Of a stretch of DNA of 64,000 nt, positions 37,291-48,746 are shown one piece after another (the first letter of the stretch is position 1; the number at the start of each line of letters is the position of its first letter). The notes under the pieces are model-generated. The model ran no database searches and was not told where the DNA came from. It worked only from the letters and a program-made list of their open reading frames with translations. The stretch spans positions 186,001 to 250,000 of the forward strand of contig WFMF01000085.1 of NCBI GenBank assembly GCA_011033025.1, in the 5' to 3' direction. This DNA is from Beroe forskalii (lineage: Eukaryota; Ctenophora; Nuda; Beroida; Beroidae). The translations under genes and the position numbers were made by a program.

Positions 37291-37724
37291 AATATTATAT
37301 GGCCTATTGCACGCACATCATTCTGAAGTTTCATATGCCGTTTAGATTATGATTCTATCTTTTATGGTTCTCGAGAACACTCAAACGCAATTTTTATCAT
37401 CGAGTCGGGTCGTCGTAGTCCATGTTCTAATTTTTGATAAAATAGCGTTTTTTTGATAATTTATTGTGAGAAAACGACGTAGTCGATTTTCATGAAATTT
37501 ACAGGGTTTGTTATTCATGTTATGGACTACGCCTGTACAAATTTTCATGACCAACAGATCGAATTAACATGTTGAAAACGCGACTCGAAAATCGCGATTT
37601 TCGCGATTTACTGTATTTTTATATAATAGGCGCTGGCAAACGTATTTTTCAATACTTGAAAAACGGTTCCGCTACCACTTTTAGCACTTCATGCTGGTAC
37701 TACTGGCTTGTTAGGGAGTGTCTG

Positions 37725-37942
37725 GCCAGGTCCCCGGCCCTTCGGGCCGAATTGCTGGCCTGTTTGGTTGCCCTCGGCTGAGGGGCATCTGCCCTTCGGG
37801 CAGATGCTCTCAGCAGCATCTCGCCCTTCGGCCGGGGATGCAACTCTCGATGCCCTCGGCCCTTCGGGCCGAGGGCATCTGCCCTTCGGGCAGATGCCCT
37901 CGGTCGGGTGAATTTTCCGTGGCTGCGGGCGCTTGCCAGCGC
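37725..37942. repeat. Cluster of GC-rich hairpins with cUUCGg loops
   Basis: At least four perfect hairpins: 37,736-37,748, 37,785-37,807, 37,849-37,879 (14-bp arms) and 37,873-37,899, each closing on CCTTCGG, plus gggcgcttgccagcgccc at about 37,927. The surrounding DNA is AT-rich. Similar selfish GC hairpins are known from mitochondrial genomes of sponges and some protists and fungi. Confidence 0.8.
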
Positions 37943-38848
37943 CCTGATAAGTATATAAATATTCCCAACTATTTCTTTTTAGTATAGTGGCAAGGTTACG
38001 TTCGAGGGGAGGATATCTCGAGATTTTGGTATACGCATTCACTCGAGAGGGGTCGACTCCTACGTAAAATTTGACGAGGAATCGTTTAAGATAGGTTTTA
38101 AAGCTCTCAGATGCTTCCTTCACCATTTTCAAACGCAAGTTATTTTGTTTTTTGTTTTTTTTTTTTCTTACTGTGAGGGGGTTGCCGTCCTTGCCAGGAC
38201 GGAAATAGGGGCAATTTTGGGGCTACGCGTAGGGCTAAAAAGGGGTTTTTCGTCCATAACTCTGAAACGAAAGGGGTTAGGACTTTGAAACCATGTTCTA
38301 CCCCCCATAATGTGATGATTCTGCATAAAGTAGTTTCCTCGTTGAGTTCTCTAGGTCCTTCAGATTCTATTTATTAAAAAGGGGCAATCTTGGGGTTACA
38401 CGTAGGGCCAAAAAGAGGTTTTTCGTCCATAACTCCAAAACTAAGGGGTTTACGACTATTAAACTATGCTCCGCCGCCTATGATGTGCTCATTCTGCATA
38501 GTTTGGTATAACGAAGTGGCCTGTATCTCAATCAGAAGCTGAGATATTGGCAGTCGAAGTTTTGCCCCAATTCGGGAGCAGGGGTCCGAAAAAAGGGGTT
38601 TCCCAACTCGGAATCCGGTGATCTTTTTTTTGGTGAATCTGGGGACTATGAACTACCGAAAAACGTTCTCAGACCTACTTAACTATTTAGTTCACAGGGG
38701 GTTACAGTCCAGAGCACATACGACCCTTACTATGTGTGCATATGCACCGATCGATGATGGGATTGAAAAAGAAGCGCAGTATTACAGATCGTGCAATTTA
38801 CTTTTCACAAGGTAAGTTGAAGGGATTAAAATATCTTGCAGTACTTAC

Positions 38849-39073
38849 TTCTCATCGAGGATTGCCCTGACTCTGGTCTGCTGATCTGCTGAGAGAACTG
38901 GCATTTCCCTTGCTGTCTTAGTCTGGAACTTGAGTTTCTGATGGAGTTGGGTGGCGTCCTGCTCTAAGGCCTTCAGAGACCGGGACATCTGGGTGATTTC
39001 CTCCTTGAAGGAGGATTCGGCAGTGGAGAGGTCGGGAAGCAGGTTCTGTACATCCCTCATGATGCGAGATACA
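38849..39073 (-). CDS. Internal exon of a Nup88-like nucleoporin
   Basis: One exon with acceptor CCCAG (39,078-39,074) and donor GTAAGT (38,848-38,843). It reads VSRIMRDVQNLLPDLSTAES and continues as a coiled coil to MPVLSADQQTRVRAILDE. This matches my recollection of the Nup88 C-terminal coiled-coil region in order and spacing (LPVLSDAE ... LSAYQRKCIQSIL). Nup88 sits on the cytoplasmic face of the nuclear pore with Nup214. Neither the next exon nor the preceding ones were found: the large element lies on the 3' side and a minisatellite on the 5' side. The gene may be interrupted or spread over long introns. Confidence 0.6.
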
Positions 39074-39079
39074 CTGGGA

Positions 39080-40208
39080 TTGGGGGACTTTTAGAGGGGG
39101 TGGGGGGACTTTTAGAGGGGGTGGAGGGACTTTTAGAGGGGGTGGAGGGACTTTTAGTAGGATGGAGGGACTTTTAGAGGGGATGGAGGGACTTTCAGAG
39201 GGGGTAGAGGGACTTACAGAGGGGTTTAGGGACTTACAGAGGGGGAGTAGGGACTAACAGAGGGGTGGAGAGACTTTCAGAGGGGCTAGGAGGACTTTTA
39301 GTGGGATGGAGGGACTTTTAGAGGGGGATGTAGGGACTTACAGAGGGGGTGGGGGACTTTTAGAGGGGGGTGGAAGGACTTTCAGAGGGGATGTATGGAC
39401 TTTTAGAGGGGGTGTAGGGACTTTCAGAGGGGGAAGAGGGACTTTCAGAGGGGGTGGAGGGACTTTCAGAGGGGGTGGAGGGACTTACAGAGGGGTGGAG
39501 AGACTTTTAGTGGGGTGGAGGGACTTTTAGAGGGGGTAGAGGGACTTACAGAGGGGTTTAGGGACTTACAGAGGGGGAGTAGGGACTAACAGAGGGGTGG
39601 AGAGACTTTCAGAGGGGCTAGGAGGACTTTTAGTGGGATGGAGGGACTTTTAGTGGGGGTGGAGGGACTTTTAGAGGGGGAGTAGGGACTTTTAGAGGGG
39701 GTGGAGGGACTTTTAGAGGGGATGGAGGGACTTTTAGAGGGGGTGGAGGGACTTTTAGAGGGGTGGAGGGACTTTTAGTGGGGGTGGAGGGACTTTCAGA
39801 GGGGAGGGGGGACTTTTAGAGGGGGAGTAGGGACTTTTAGAGGGGGAGTAGGGACTTTCAGAGGGGGTGAAGGGACTTTCAGAGGGGATGGAATGACTTT
39901 TAGAGGGGGTGGAGGGACTTTTAGAGGGGTGGAGGGACTTTCAGAGGGGGTGTAGGGACTTACAGAGGGGATGGAGGGACTTTCAGAGGGGGATGGAGGG
40001 ACTTTCAGAGGGGGTGTAGGGATTTTCAGAGGGGATGGAGGGACTTTTAGAGGGGTGGAGGACTTTTAGAGGGGATGGAGGGCCTTACAGAGGGGGTGTA
40101 GGGACTTTTTGAGGGGGTGGAGTGACTTTTTGAGGGGGGTGGGGGACTTTTAGTGGGGTGTAGGGACTTTTAGAGGGGATGGAGGGACTTTTAGAGGGGG
40201 TGTAGGGA
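39080..40208. repeat. ~21-bp G-rich minisatellite beside the Nup88-like exon
   Basis: About 50 units of agggggtggagggactttt with small variations. On the minus strand it is a long run of pyrimidine-rich units each ending TAAAAG, placed directly upstream of the acceptor at 39,076-39,074. Plus-strand Gly/Phe/Arg frames in it are incidental. Confidence 0.92.
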
Positions 40209-40372
40209 CCGGCAAGCCGGTGAGCTTACTGGCTACCTCACTTTACCCTTACTCCAACACTCCTTTTCCTTCCTTCTCCAAGTCCAAACCCTCCTTTGCC
40301 TTCAGCTTCTCGCCGAGAAGCTGAAGCCTTCTTGGCCGGCCAGCTGGTGGTGTCGGAGAAGTTCAAGACTGC
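40205..40372. mobile_element. Solo end of a Merlin-related element
   Basis: ccggcaagccggtgagc, then ttccttccttctccaa, then gtcggagaagttcaagactg: the same modules in the same order as the Merlin end at 31.5 kb, about 170 bp long with no partner nearby. Confidence 0.6.
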
Positions 40373-40639
40373 CAAGAGCTAAATCGCAATCTAGCAGTCA
40401 CCCACAAAGCAGATGATCAAATGGAATTGGACTTATTGCAAAAACTGAAAGTACCTACTATCTATGATCTAGTATACTTTAACTCAAAGGCATTGTACAT
40501 CTACTGTGCTAAATATAAAAGTGGAACCTGCCTGGTACTGCTGAAGTGATCAGTGTCACTACATCTTTTACTATGCTCCTTAGAGTTATCAAAAGCTACC
40601 TGAACTAAAAGTGACATACGCGTATGCGTATCAGTATAG

Positions 40640-41240
40640 CATTAGCAAAAGCATTGATTGCATGCCCGTCGCATGCGATTGGCAATAAAGAAGACCCTTT
40701 TCTCCACAGCGCGAGGGCGCGCGCAGAGAGAAAAAGGTCTTCTTTTGTATTGCGACGGAAGGCGCGATCCACGGTCTTCACTTACGGCGCAGCCACTGTG
40801 TATGCGGGCTCAGGAATGCGCGCCCGTGCATTTGCAGTTCGCGCATGTGCATTTGCAGTTCGCGCTTGCTAAACACGTATATCCCTGTCTGCGTTGCGCG
40901 GCGCGCTTCCCGTAGGGAAGCGCCGCGCGCGTACACACACCTATGCGGGCTTAGGAAAGTTCGCGCACGTGCATTTGCAGTGCGCGCACGTGCATTTGCA
41001 GTGTGCGCACGTGCATTTGCAGTGTGCGCACGTGCATTTGCAGTGTGCGCACGTGCATTTGCAGTGCGCGCACGTGCATTTGCAGTGCAGTGTGCTCACG
41101 TGCATTTGCAGTGCGCGCACGCATAGGTGTGTGTACGCGCCGCGCGCTTCCCTACTGGACACACTGGGGTAGCGCGCCGCGCGCAACCCACACAGGGATA
41201 TACGTGTTTAGCAAACAGTGCGGGCATGTGTCTCTATAAT
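40640..41240. repeat. GC-rich inverted block with CACGTG-bearing 21-bp array
   Basis: The central array (about 40,826-41,115) has about ten units of gcgcacgtgcatttgcagtg. Flanks at 40,868-40,945 and 41,117-41,215 are inverted copies (aacacgtatatccctgt ... gcgcttccc ... cacacacctatgcgggc). A third half copy lies at 41,775-41,865. Reading frames through it are repeats of CICS/HLQCA and look incidental. Confidence 0.8.
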
Positions 41241-41269
41241 AGTATAATGCGTACATTGCCTTTTACTCC

Positions 41270-41330
41270 CCCTAACCGTGCGCGTAACCAGGGCGGCAGG
41301 GCTCTGGTTAGGACAATAACGCCGCGTCGT
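41270..41330. mobile_element. Fragment of the TTCAACACGACCT family
   Basis: Shares ccctaaccgtgcgcg and ctggttagg with the right part of the element at 14,782-15,179. Confidence 0.45.
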
Positions 41331-41627
41331 TTAGCAAGGAAATCCATGACACTTTCTCAATTTGGAGCTGGGAATCGGAAGATACCGTTTCAATCAACTA
41401 TGTTACCCTTCAGACTTTATGTCGGAGGAAATGTTATTTGGCTATTATGTTATTATGTTTGAATGTGTGTTGTTATAATACGGGTGTAGATGGATTTCAT
41501 CCATCCATAGGTCTGGTATCACTAAACAAAAGGCAACAGCCTCGCTATTATCCTGTTTACTTTCAGTTGCAATGTTCGCTTCGTTTCAATGGTCGTTAGT
41601 TCATATACTTTATTGGCCTTTATTTAA

Positions 41628-42354
41628 CGGGCCGTTAAGGACAAAAACAACTTTGAAATTTTTGTCCAAAGGGCTGGTTAAAAAATGGCTGGTTGAAGTG
41701 GGGCCAATTATTTCTTTGGCCAGTTGATTAAGTTCAGATGAAACTTTTATCACTTGTCTTCAATGTCTTCCTAAGCCCGCATAGGTGTGTGTACGCGCGC
41801 GGCGCTTCCCTACAGGAAGCTCATCGCGCAACGCAAACAGTGATATATGTGTTTATGTTTAGCAATCACTTAGCTTATGTGTTGAACTTGATCGCTTATA
41901 GCATTGACTGAGGGGGACCCCATAGTGCAGTGAAACACTAAAAATGCAATAATGGATTCAAATCAGATCTACTTTTCACCACTGATTTACTGCCAGTTTC
42001 GAGAATACAACATTTAAAATGCTTATATTATCTCTCGTTTCAGAAAACTCCATATGTTGATAAGCACCTTCCTCTAATTTGTGTTGTTAAATTCTTTTGA
42101 CCATCATTATAGAACACAGATAATGACCTAAATCATGATATTTGACCAGGATATGAGTTTTTGATGCAATTTAAGTATAAGTTTGTTTTCATGGCTATTT
42201 TTGAGCAAAAATTTATTGGTTTGGCAACCGCTTGAAAATTTTTTGTCCAAGGGGCCAATTAAAATGGTTCAAAAATGATTCTATTTTTGTCCATAGGGCT
42301 GATTTAAATGAGGTCAGTTAATAAAAAGGCCTGCTAAATAAAGGCCAATAAGGT
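41628..42354. mobile_element. ~730-bp non-coding element with inverted ends
   Basis: The left end ttattggcctttatttaacg and the right-end complement ttattggcctttatttagca match. A second inverted pair with ggacaaaaa lies just inside. No reading frame of note. Confidence 0.65.
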
Positions 42355-45140
42355 AGTTTGTTGGGTGGGTACACAGAACAGTATAATTAGCAATGATAAT
42401 ATAGAATAGCTAGGTTACTAATTGGTTAATTGGGAAGGAACATTGATTGAGGCTTCAATCAAGTGATGACGTCATGTTTGCCAGTGGTAACAACATTTTG
42501 GGTGATTGATTTACGACTTGGAATAATTCCATGACTTGGAAAATTCTTCAAAGCTATTTTTGACTGGCCATCTGCCACTATGTTTCTGACATGAGTTTCT
42601 TGAGGATGAAGATGCATAGACTCATAGAAGGTGATTATTGTCGTTCTCTGCTATTAGGAATAAAGTACTGTAATATAAGCTGCTCATATAACAATTCTGT
42701 GTGTTCGTATTTCAAGTTGCACAATTTTTCCAATTATTTCTGATGAAGTCAGCCTGTCCACCACTTCTATCACAATATGATATTGAATTACTTTCAGATT
42801 CTTATAATAATGCCCTTCAAAATCATGAAGATCAACTAAGTTCAATGTCTGCAATGCAGGTTTATAAGAATTTTATTTCCTCAACTTCAGTTTTTAAGGT
42901 GACTAGCAAGCCCATTGGGCCTGCATATACACAGCTCACTCAGAGCTGCTACGCAGCACCTCTGTCACAAATTTCAAACCCCACAATTCAAATCAAATAA
43001 ATACTTTTTACTGCATTAATCAAAAAATTCCAATCAGATCAAAAGTTGTGGAGCAACAAAATTAAAACAGCATTTAACAGAAATGAATGTGCGCAATTAA
43101 TCTGCACGTGCATTTCCCCTATAGCGTGCGTTGCCATGGGGCACAACGTACAATTTTATATAAGAGATATGGGAGGATTGATAATTCCTGAAGAACAATG
43201 ATTCATTACCGAGGTAAGGTGACAATTTTTGGGTCTCCTACCATTTGGGATCGTTTTTCAGCCATTGAAGCATTGGTCATCCAATAACTAACTTCAGGTC
43301 AGGAAAGTAAAGTGCAGTATCATCATTAGTTACACTGAAGAAAGTGAGCTAGCCCAAAAGATCAGCTAAATGCAATCTGTAAGTCATGTTGATGGTTATT
43401 AAATCACATAATTGAAACGAATTATTATCAGTGCAAAGAATTAATAAAGCTCAGAATGAATCTAAATAGAGAATTAAACCATCAGTTCTGTTCTCAACAA
43501 GGTGAAATTGATACAGTTACACAGCCATGAATCATGCACAGTGTGAATAAATGGACATAGTGACGACTATGTCCCCTAACCCCCTCCCCTGAGAACCCCC
43601 TCCCCTGAGATCCCCTAACTCCATCCCAAGAGATCCCCAAACTCCCTTCCCTGATTGACCCTTACCCAATCCCCTGAGATCCTCTTAGCCCCTCCCCTGA
43701 GATCCCCTAACTCCATCCCCTGAGATCTCCAACAGAATATTTTCAAAAAGTGACTGGGAATCTAAAAAGAGTAAAGTGGCTTTTTCTCCTGGAGATGAAG
43801 ACCAGCTGGTTTTGGCATGCTTTAACTAAAATGACCGAAATTGCTAGCATGAGAAACAATAGAAGTGGAACAGTGTTTTTCATTGAATATGGTAATGATT
43901 TTTATTGAATATGGTAATCTTTATGGTGGTCATTTGAAAAGTTTTATTGAAAAACTATGGGCCGTTGGGCCTGCATACACATAACTCACTCCGGCGCTGC
44001 TCGCCTTTCTCGTTTGCAAATTTCAAACCCGCAACTCAAATCAACTAAATTATATTTACCGCATCAAAAATTCTAATCACACCAAAGTTATAAAGCTCGA
44101 AATCAAAACAGCATTAAACCGTAAAAAAACGCGATTAATCTTACATGCAGAACATCTGTATCCATAACAGCAGCGCGACTAAGCCCAACTTAGCCTTTCT
44201 TTCTCTTGATATTTCCTTGGCAAGCTCTAATTTAATGGTGTGCGCCTATTATTCACGTGTGAATTTACTTTATTATTAAAGATGGAGAATTTTGACCAAA
44301 GTTTTATCATGGCTGGTTTGGGATGCCGCTCTGGCTGTTTGAGAATAAAGCATATTGGGTCAGATAAGGTAGGTGGGGGTTGGCCCAATTTGAATGATTC
44401 TGGGGATTTGAACCGAAAATGGGATCTGGAGAATGCCATGTCCGTGATAAATATTTTTTCTCAGACCCTCTGGCTTCTGGGGCTCGCCCCCAGACCCCCA
44501 CAAGGGTTTGTAAGACTGTCATATCACTGTTATGCTACAATTTGAATGCCATTCTGGGGGGATATAAACTTATTTGATTTTATTAATTGTGCTGACAATA
44601 TTCCTGAGGCTAGATTTTATGCCGTCCCCCTGACAAGTGTCACTTAAAAGCTTTCACCTATAGATTTAAATTAATTGACATAAAAGTGAACTTCAATGCC
44701 ATTTCAGGTATTAGAAATATGTTATTATGTGTTATAAGTTCAAAATAAACTAGAACTTCCTGCCTGATTTGTTCTTTACATATCTGTCACATATAACACA
44801 GTTTACACACTTTAATCTTGTCATTTAGTTCATAATTTCGGTTGATAACGTAATCAATTCAATGGACATAATATCTTAGAAAAGTTTTTTGGTGGGGGTT
44901 GGTCAATTTTTGAAATTCAGGGGTGGGATGCCCAAATGGGGGGGGATGGCGGATTTAAAAAACTAGGGTGGGGGGGAGGTTTTGGCCTTTAAAAATTCAG
45001 GGTGGATTGGACCCAGGATGAAGCTATGGGCACGGCTGGTTTGGGAATGTGATGACTATTGTTAGCTAATATAAGGTTGTTTAAAAGGCGCATGATCAAT
45101 TTGTGTTGACATGACATCAGTGATAGACTTCAGTATATTA
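42355..45140. other. No supported gene; two copies of a ~230-bp dispersed repeat
   Basis: Similar blocks at 42,905-43,135 and 43,965-44,165 share ttgggcctgcata, aaatttcaaaccc and aacagcatt. A ccccctcccctgagatcccc simple repeat is at 43,575-43,735. A 99-codon plus frame at 42,701-43,000 runs into the first repeat copy and is not backed by splice sites or a family match. Confidence 0.5.
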
Positions 45141-45142
45141 TC

Positions 45143-45349
45143 TCAAAGTTGTAAGTTTATTGCGTTCAACTGTCTGATGTCGTGATATAAAAGAACGAGA
45201 GTGCTCTGTATCTTGGTCAGGCAGACCTGGTCAGGTGGGATCTGCTCCCCACAAGACATGCCAATTGACACCACGTGAGTGTCACGTGGAAAGGAGCGGA
45301 TAATCAAGTCTCTGTGCAGCACGTAAAATTCGAGGAAAAAAGGTTTCAT
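45143..45349 (-). CDS. Orphan exon, unknown protein
   Basis: A minus-strand frame with protein-like composition: RDLIIRSFPRDTHVVSIGMS, then CGEQIPPDQVCLTKIQSTLV and LLYHDIRQLNAINLQL-stop. A CTGCACAG acceptor-like site precedes the RDL part. The final AATAAA overlaps the coding end. I do not recognise the family. It may be the last exon of a gene whose other exons are not in view, since no matching exon was found upstream, where the receptor lies on the other strand. Confidence 0.4.
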   Translation of the reverse strand: MKPFFLEFYVLHRDLIIRSFPRDTHVVSIGMSCGEQIPPDQVCLTKIQSTLVLLYHDIRQLNAINLQL

Positions 45350-45768
45350 AAGTTTTTGTTCAAAGGTCGAGTCATGACAATGGACCGCGCATTTATCTTT
45401 GTTTGTGCATGTGGTCCATGTTCATAAAATCATAAATAAGTGAGACTTCGTTTATATGATTTTTTGAAGGTGACTGAGCTTTTGTGTTAGTTGGGGAGAG
45501 GGTTTATTCTCTGTTGATGGTTTGTGGAATGAGCACCACAGATCATGAAAATCGTTATACTATGGTTACAAATAACCATCGTCCGTGCGACTTACCATAC
45601 TGCTAGCTTTAAGACAGGGCTAATAAATCGGGGACATTAAAAAAGTCTTTTGACTCCCTTGAAGTGGTGGAATAACGTTCGTTGTTGCACGAGGCTACAT
45701 CAAAGGCGATGTCTGTTAAGAATGGTAACTGGTACTTCAAAGTGTCCTTTCTCTCACCATTTCTACAG

Positions 45769-48746
45769 TTACTCACATTAGCTGGAGGGATATATCTTAT
45801 TCTCTTATCTGCTCTGGAGACCCGTCCTTTTACCAATCATGTGGACACGATGAGTGGGCATCCAGTAACATTGTTATCCACCCAGGAGAGGGCGTGTGTG
45901 GAAACATACTGTGTCACAAGCAAAGAGTAGGAGAAGAAACGTGGCGTGATGGTTGGAATATGACTCTAGAACAAAGCAAAACTCAATTCAGATGTGATGG
46001 AAGAGTTGACTGTTTGAACACTTTGGGTGGTGTTGCTGTGGATGAAAGACTCTGTACTAACCACACTGTGGTAGAAAATACGGTTCATTGTGGACCATGT
46101 CCAGGATTGTGGTATAGTAAGAGGGTTCCCAGATCGTCATTTTGTGACAAGATCTGTGATTGTGGAGATTGCTATGATGAGGCAAGATGCAGTGACGGTA
46201 ATCGAACAGTTTCCGGAATGATCTGTAGAGTTGGAGATAATCTTTCCCGACGGAATTGCCACGGTCCATATGAGTATATTCCACCTTTCAACATCTGTGA
46301 TGGATTTTATGATTGTTTAGACGGGAGAGACGAGTTGGGATGCGATCCTAATGATACCTGTATAAGTTGGACAATTACTCTCACCAGGCGTTTACATCCT
46401 CAAAGCAAATGCTCAACTCCTAACAGATCGAAGAAACATTTTGCATATCGAATTTGCGCTAATAACTATCGAGATCAAATGAACTGCACAAATTCTTCGA
46501 TAAGTCCTCTCATTTGCAATGTAGATGGGTACCCGACCACAATTTCTGAGTACGTAATATGCGAGGGTAAAAACGTGTGTGACGACAATATTGACAGCGA
46601 GTGTGTGTCTTTCAGCAATTACTGTGAAGTACATAAGCATCAGTTCTGTGATCAAATAAGCAACTGTGCAGACAGAGCCGACGAAACAGCATCAATATGC
46701 GATGATACGGTACCATATGAAGAAGCAACATGTGTCCGGAGATTTTCACACTCCAAACATGATATGCCCATTCCAGTGTGCTGGGTGATGGATGGGGTAT
46801 GGGACTGTATGGATGGGTTTGATGAAGACGCAAATACATGGTTGAAGGATTGTGGCACTGGTGATAAAGCTCTTTATTCCTACAGGAAACAAGAATCCTG
46901 CAATGGATTACCCTCCCTGAAGTGTCCACATTCTGATAACTATCTTTTCGTAGACAATTTGTGTGCAGATTTTTTAAATTGCGATCGGGTTTTATGTAAA
47001 AGGTCAAGATGGCAATATAGAATTTTCAGCCAAATTGGCGATTCAAAGCTGAGGAAATTTTCTAGGCGGGTATTCTTTTGCCAGCCTGGACTCAGTAGTC
47101 TAGAGCGCTACATTGGAACATGTGTTAGAAGTGTTCTGATTAAGGAACCCAAAATTTATGGCGTAACAGATTCTTCCATCATTCTCAGTCCTGAATATGC
47201 CAGTCGAGTCAATTGCTATAGCGTTTATGGGGAGCTTTATTTGCATCTTGCATGTAAAAAACTATGTAGCCATTACATTGAGTGCCCAATAGATCTGCAG
47301 CCCTTGAATCACACGTCTTGCAATCTGAGCAAGTTTAGGGTTCTAACAATAACAGACAACAGGGATTTGACGGTGGCTTTCAAGAACCTTGACAGATCTT
47401 TCGAGCAAAATGTCTTTGAATGTGATAATGGTGTATGCATACCATACGAAGAAGTGTAACTTGAACGATGACTGTGGAGATTCTTCTGATGAAACTAACT
47501 GCTTCAACAACTTCAAATGCCAGGATTCAGGTGAATACATAGCTGTAGGTAAAAAATGTGACGGGGCATTTGACTGTTTGGACTACAGTGATGAATGTAA
47601 TACTGACTGCGACAAATTGGAAAATATTTGCAAATAATACTATGTTCACTTTGGCCTGTGTATTTGGCATAATCTCGACACTTACTAATTTATGTGTAAT
47701 ATATTTGGGGCACGAAGAAGTACTCCTCCTGAAAACAGCCCGCAGCAATGATAAATGAATTGTTTGTGCTTGTGGTGTCATCTGGTGACCTTTTACAAGG
47801 TGTTTTCATCTTGTTAGTTGCAATCTCTGACAAATATCTCAACAAGAGCACCTGTAAAACTCAGTTTGAGTGGGTAACTAGTAACCTATGTACAGGGTTG
47901 GGAGTTATTTCAACTCTAGGATCTCTTGTTTCTCTGTACTCGATGACTGTCTTGAGTGTATACCGGGCACATGGTGTTAAATCAATGAAAATTTCACGGA
48001 GGCACTTACTAATAGGAACAAGACTGCTGTTATAGTTTGTATTGGTACAATATACTTTTTGTTGCAGCTGGTATCTTTCATTCCGCTCTCTCCTTACTTG
48101 GAGTCATATTTGTCAACTCCATAAAATACGACAATAACCTCTATTTGTTGGAATTCTGGATAAAGAACACCTTACTTCGGTGATAGAAGGTTATTATGGG
48201 AGAATGTCAAGACATGGATTTTCTTGGAATTCAATAGGCAACTTAGTGAATGATATGTTCATCAATGTTAACGTTTTTGGTGAGAAGATAGGCTTTTATG
48301 GGAGCAATGGTTTTTGCTTGTTCAATTACTTCATAGAACCTGAGAATCCTCAAATTTGGTTTTCGGCTACAGTCCTGACTGGTAACGTAGTTTGTGTGGC
48401 CATCATAACCATCAGTTATGCTTCCCTTGCCATATTAACGGTCAACAGTTCCAACGTAGCTGGACAAAACAACGAGGTTTTGTTAGCAAGGAATAAGAAA
48501 ATCCAACGGAAGTTATCAACCATAATCGTAACAGATGCAATATCTTGGTATTCGTTTTCCTTGTTTGGCTTGTTCATATTTTGAAGCTGTCTAGCACTTC
48601 CAGTTGGCATTCTCTTTAGTGTCATCATTCTGCCAGCGAACTCTATCATCAATCCGCTGCTAATACTTGAAGAGGATATTCTGGGAGCGTTCAATGACTT
48701 CACTCCACCTGGTAGCGTTTACAAGGAAGCAACTTCGAATAAATAA
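45769..48746 (+). pseudogene. LDLa-rich LGR-type G-protein-coupled receptor, transmembrane part broken
   Basis: Opens after a TTTCTACAG acceptor (45,760-45,768); the signal-peptide exon was not found. About 560 codons are open to 47,457. They are Cys-rich with LDL-receptor class A modules such as CDGFYDCLDGRDELGC, then CNLNDDCGDSSDETNC and CDGAFDCLDYSDEC in the next frame. A seven-helix domain follows in pieces: helix 1 FTLACVFGIISTLTNLCVIY, helix 2 VVSSGDLLQGVFILLVA, helix 3 ending in SVYRAH (DRY-like), helix 6 near IIVTDAISW, and helix 7 with NSIINPLLIL (NPxxY-like). This order fits relaxin/LGR-type receptors. At least five frame changes or stops fall between about 47,450 and 48,590, while the ectodomain has none. 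That means a recent pseudogene or a run of base-call indels. No intron was detected within it. Confidence 0.75.

Larger units (their letters stand above)
34855..38204. mobile_element. 3.35-kb insertion with hairpin-tipped inverted ends
   Basis: It splits a subterminal unit (tatattaaa | aaataggggc) with AAA at both sides. Each tip carries a GC hairpin (CCGCAAGCGG at the left; CCGTCCTTGCCAGGACGG at the right) followed by the inverted 14-mer CAACCCCCTCACAG (34,884-34,898 and 38,171-38,185). The interior holds a MITE, a ~148-bp tandem array and a cluster of GC hairpins. No transposase recognised. Confidence 0.55.
29849..38716. mobile_element. Large nested element with ~0.9-1 kb inverted ends
   Basis: The left arm (29,849-30,715) and right arm (38,716-38,205 continuing as 34,854-34,370 once a later insert is set aside) are inverted copies. 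Ends read TAGTAAGGGT and, slightly inside, CTGTAACCCCCTGTGAACTA. Each arm carries several ~170-bp subterminal tandem units with ccataactctgaaacgaaag-type sequence. Superfamily not determined; no protein of its own was recognised inside. A Merlin element and a 3.35-kb insert interrupt it. Confidence 0.6.

Noticed and set aside
29849-38716. Retroelement or virus-like origin for the large element
   Set aside because: No reverse transcriptase, integrase, polymerase or capsid-like frame was seen; arms are inverted, not direct.
39306-39530. Gly/Phe/Arg-rich reading frame
   Set aside because: A direct by-product of the G-rich minisatellite; absent from non-repeat sequence and not flanked by splice sites.
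40845-41186. Overlapping Cys-rich frames on both strands (HLQCA, CICS)
   Set aside because: Generated by the 21-bp repeat; open in several frames because the unit lacks stops.
42701-43000. 99-codon plus-strand frame
   Set aside because: Its second half is a dispersed repeat also found at 43,965; no convincing acceptor or donor.
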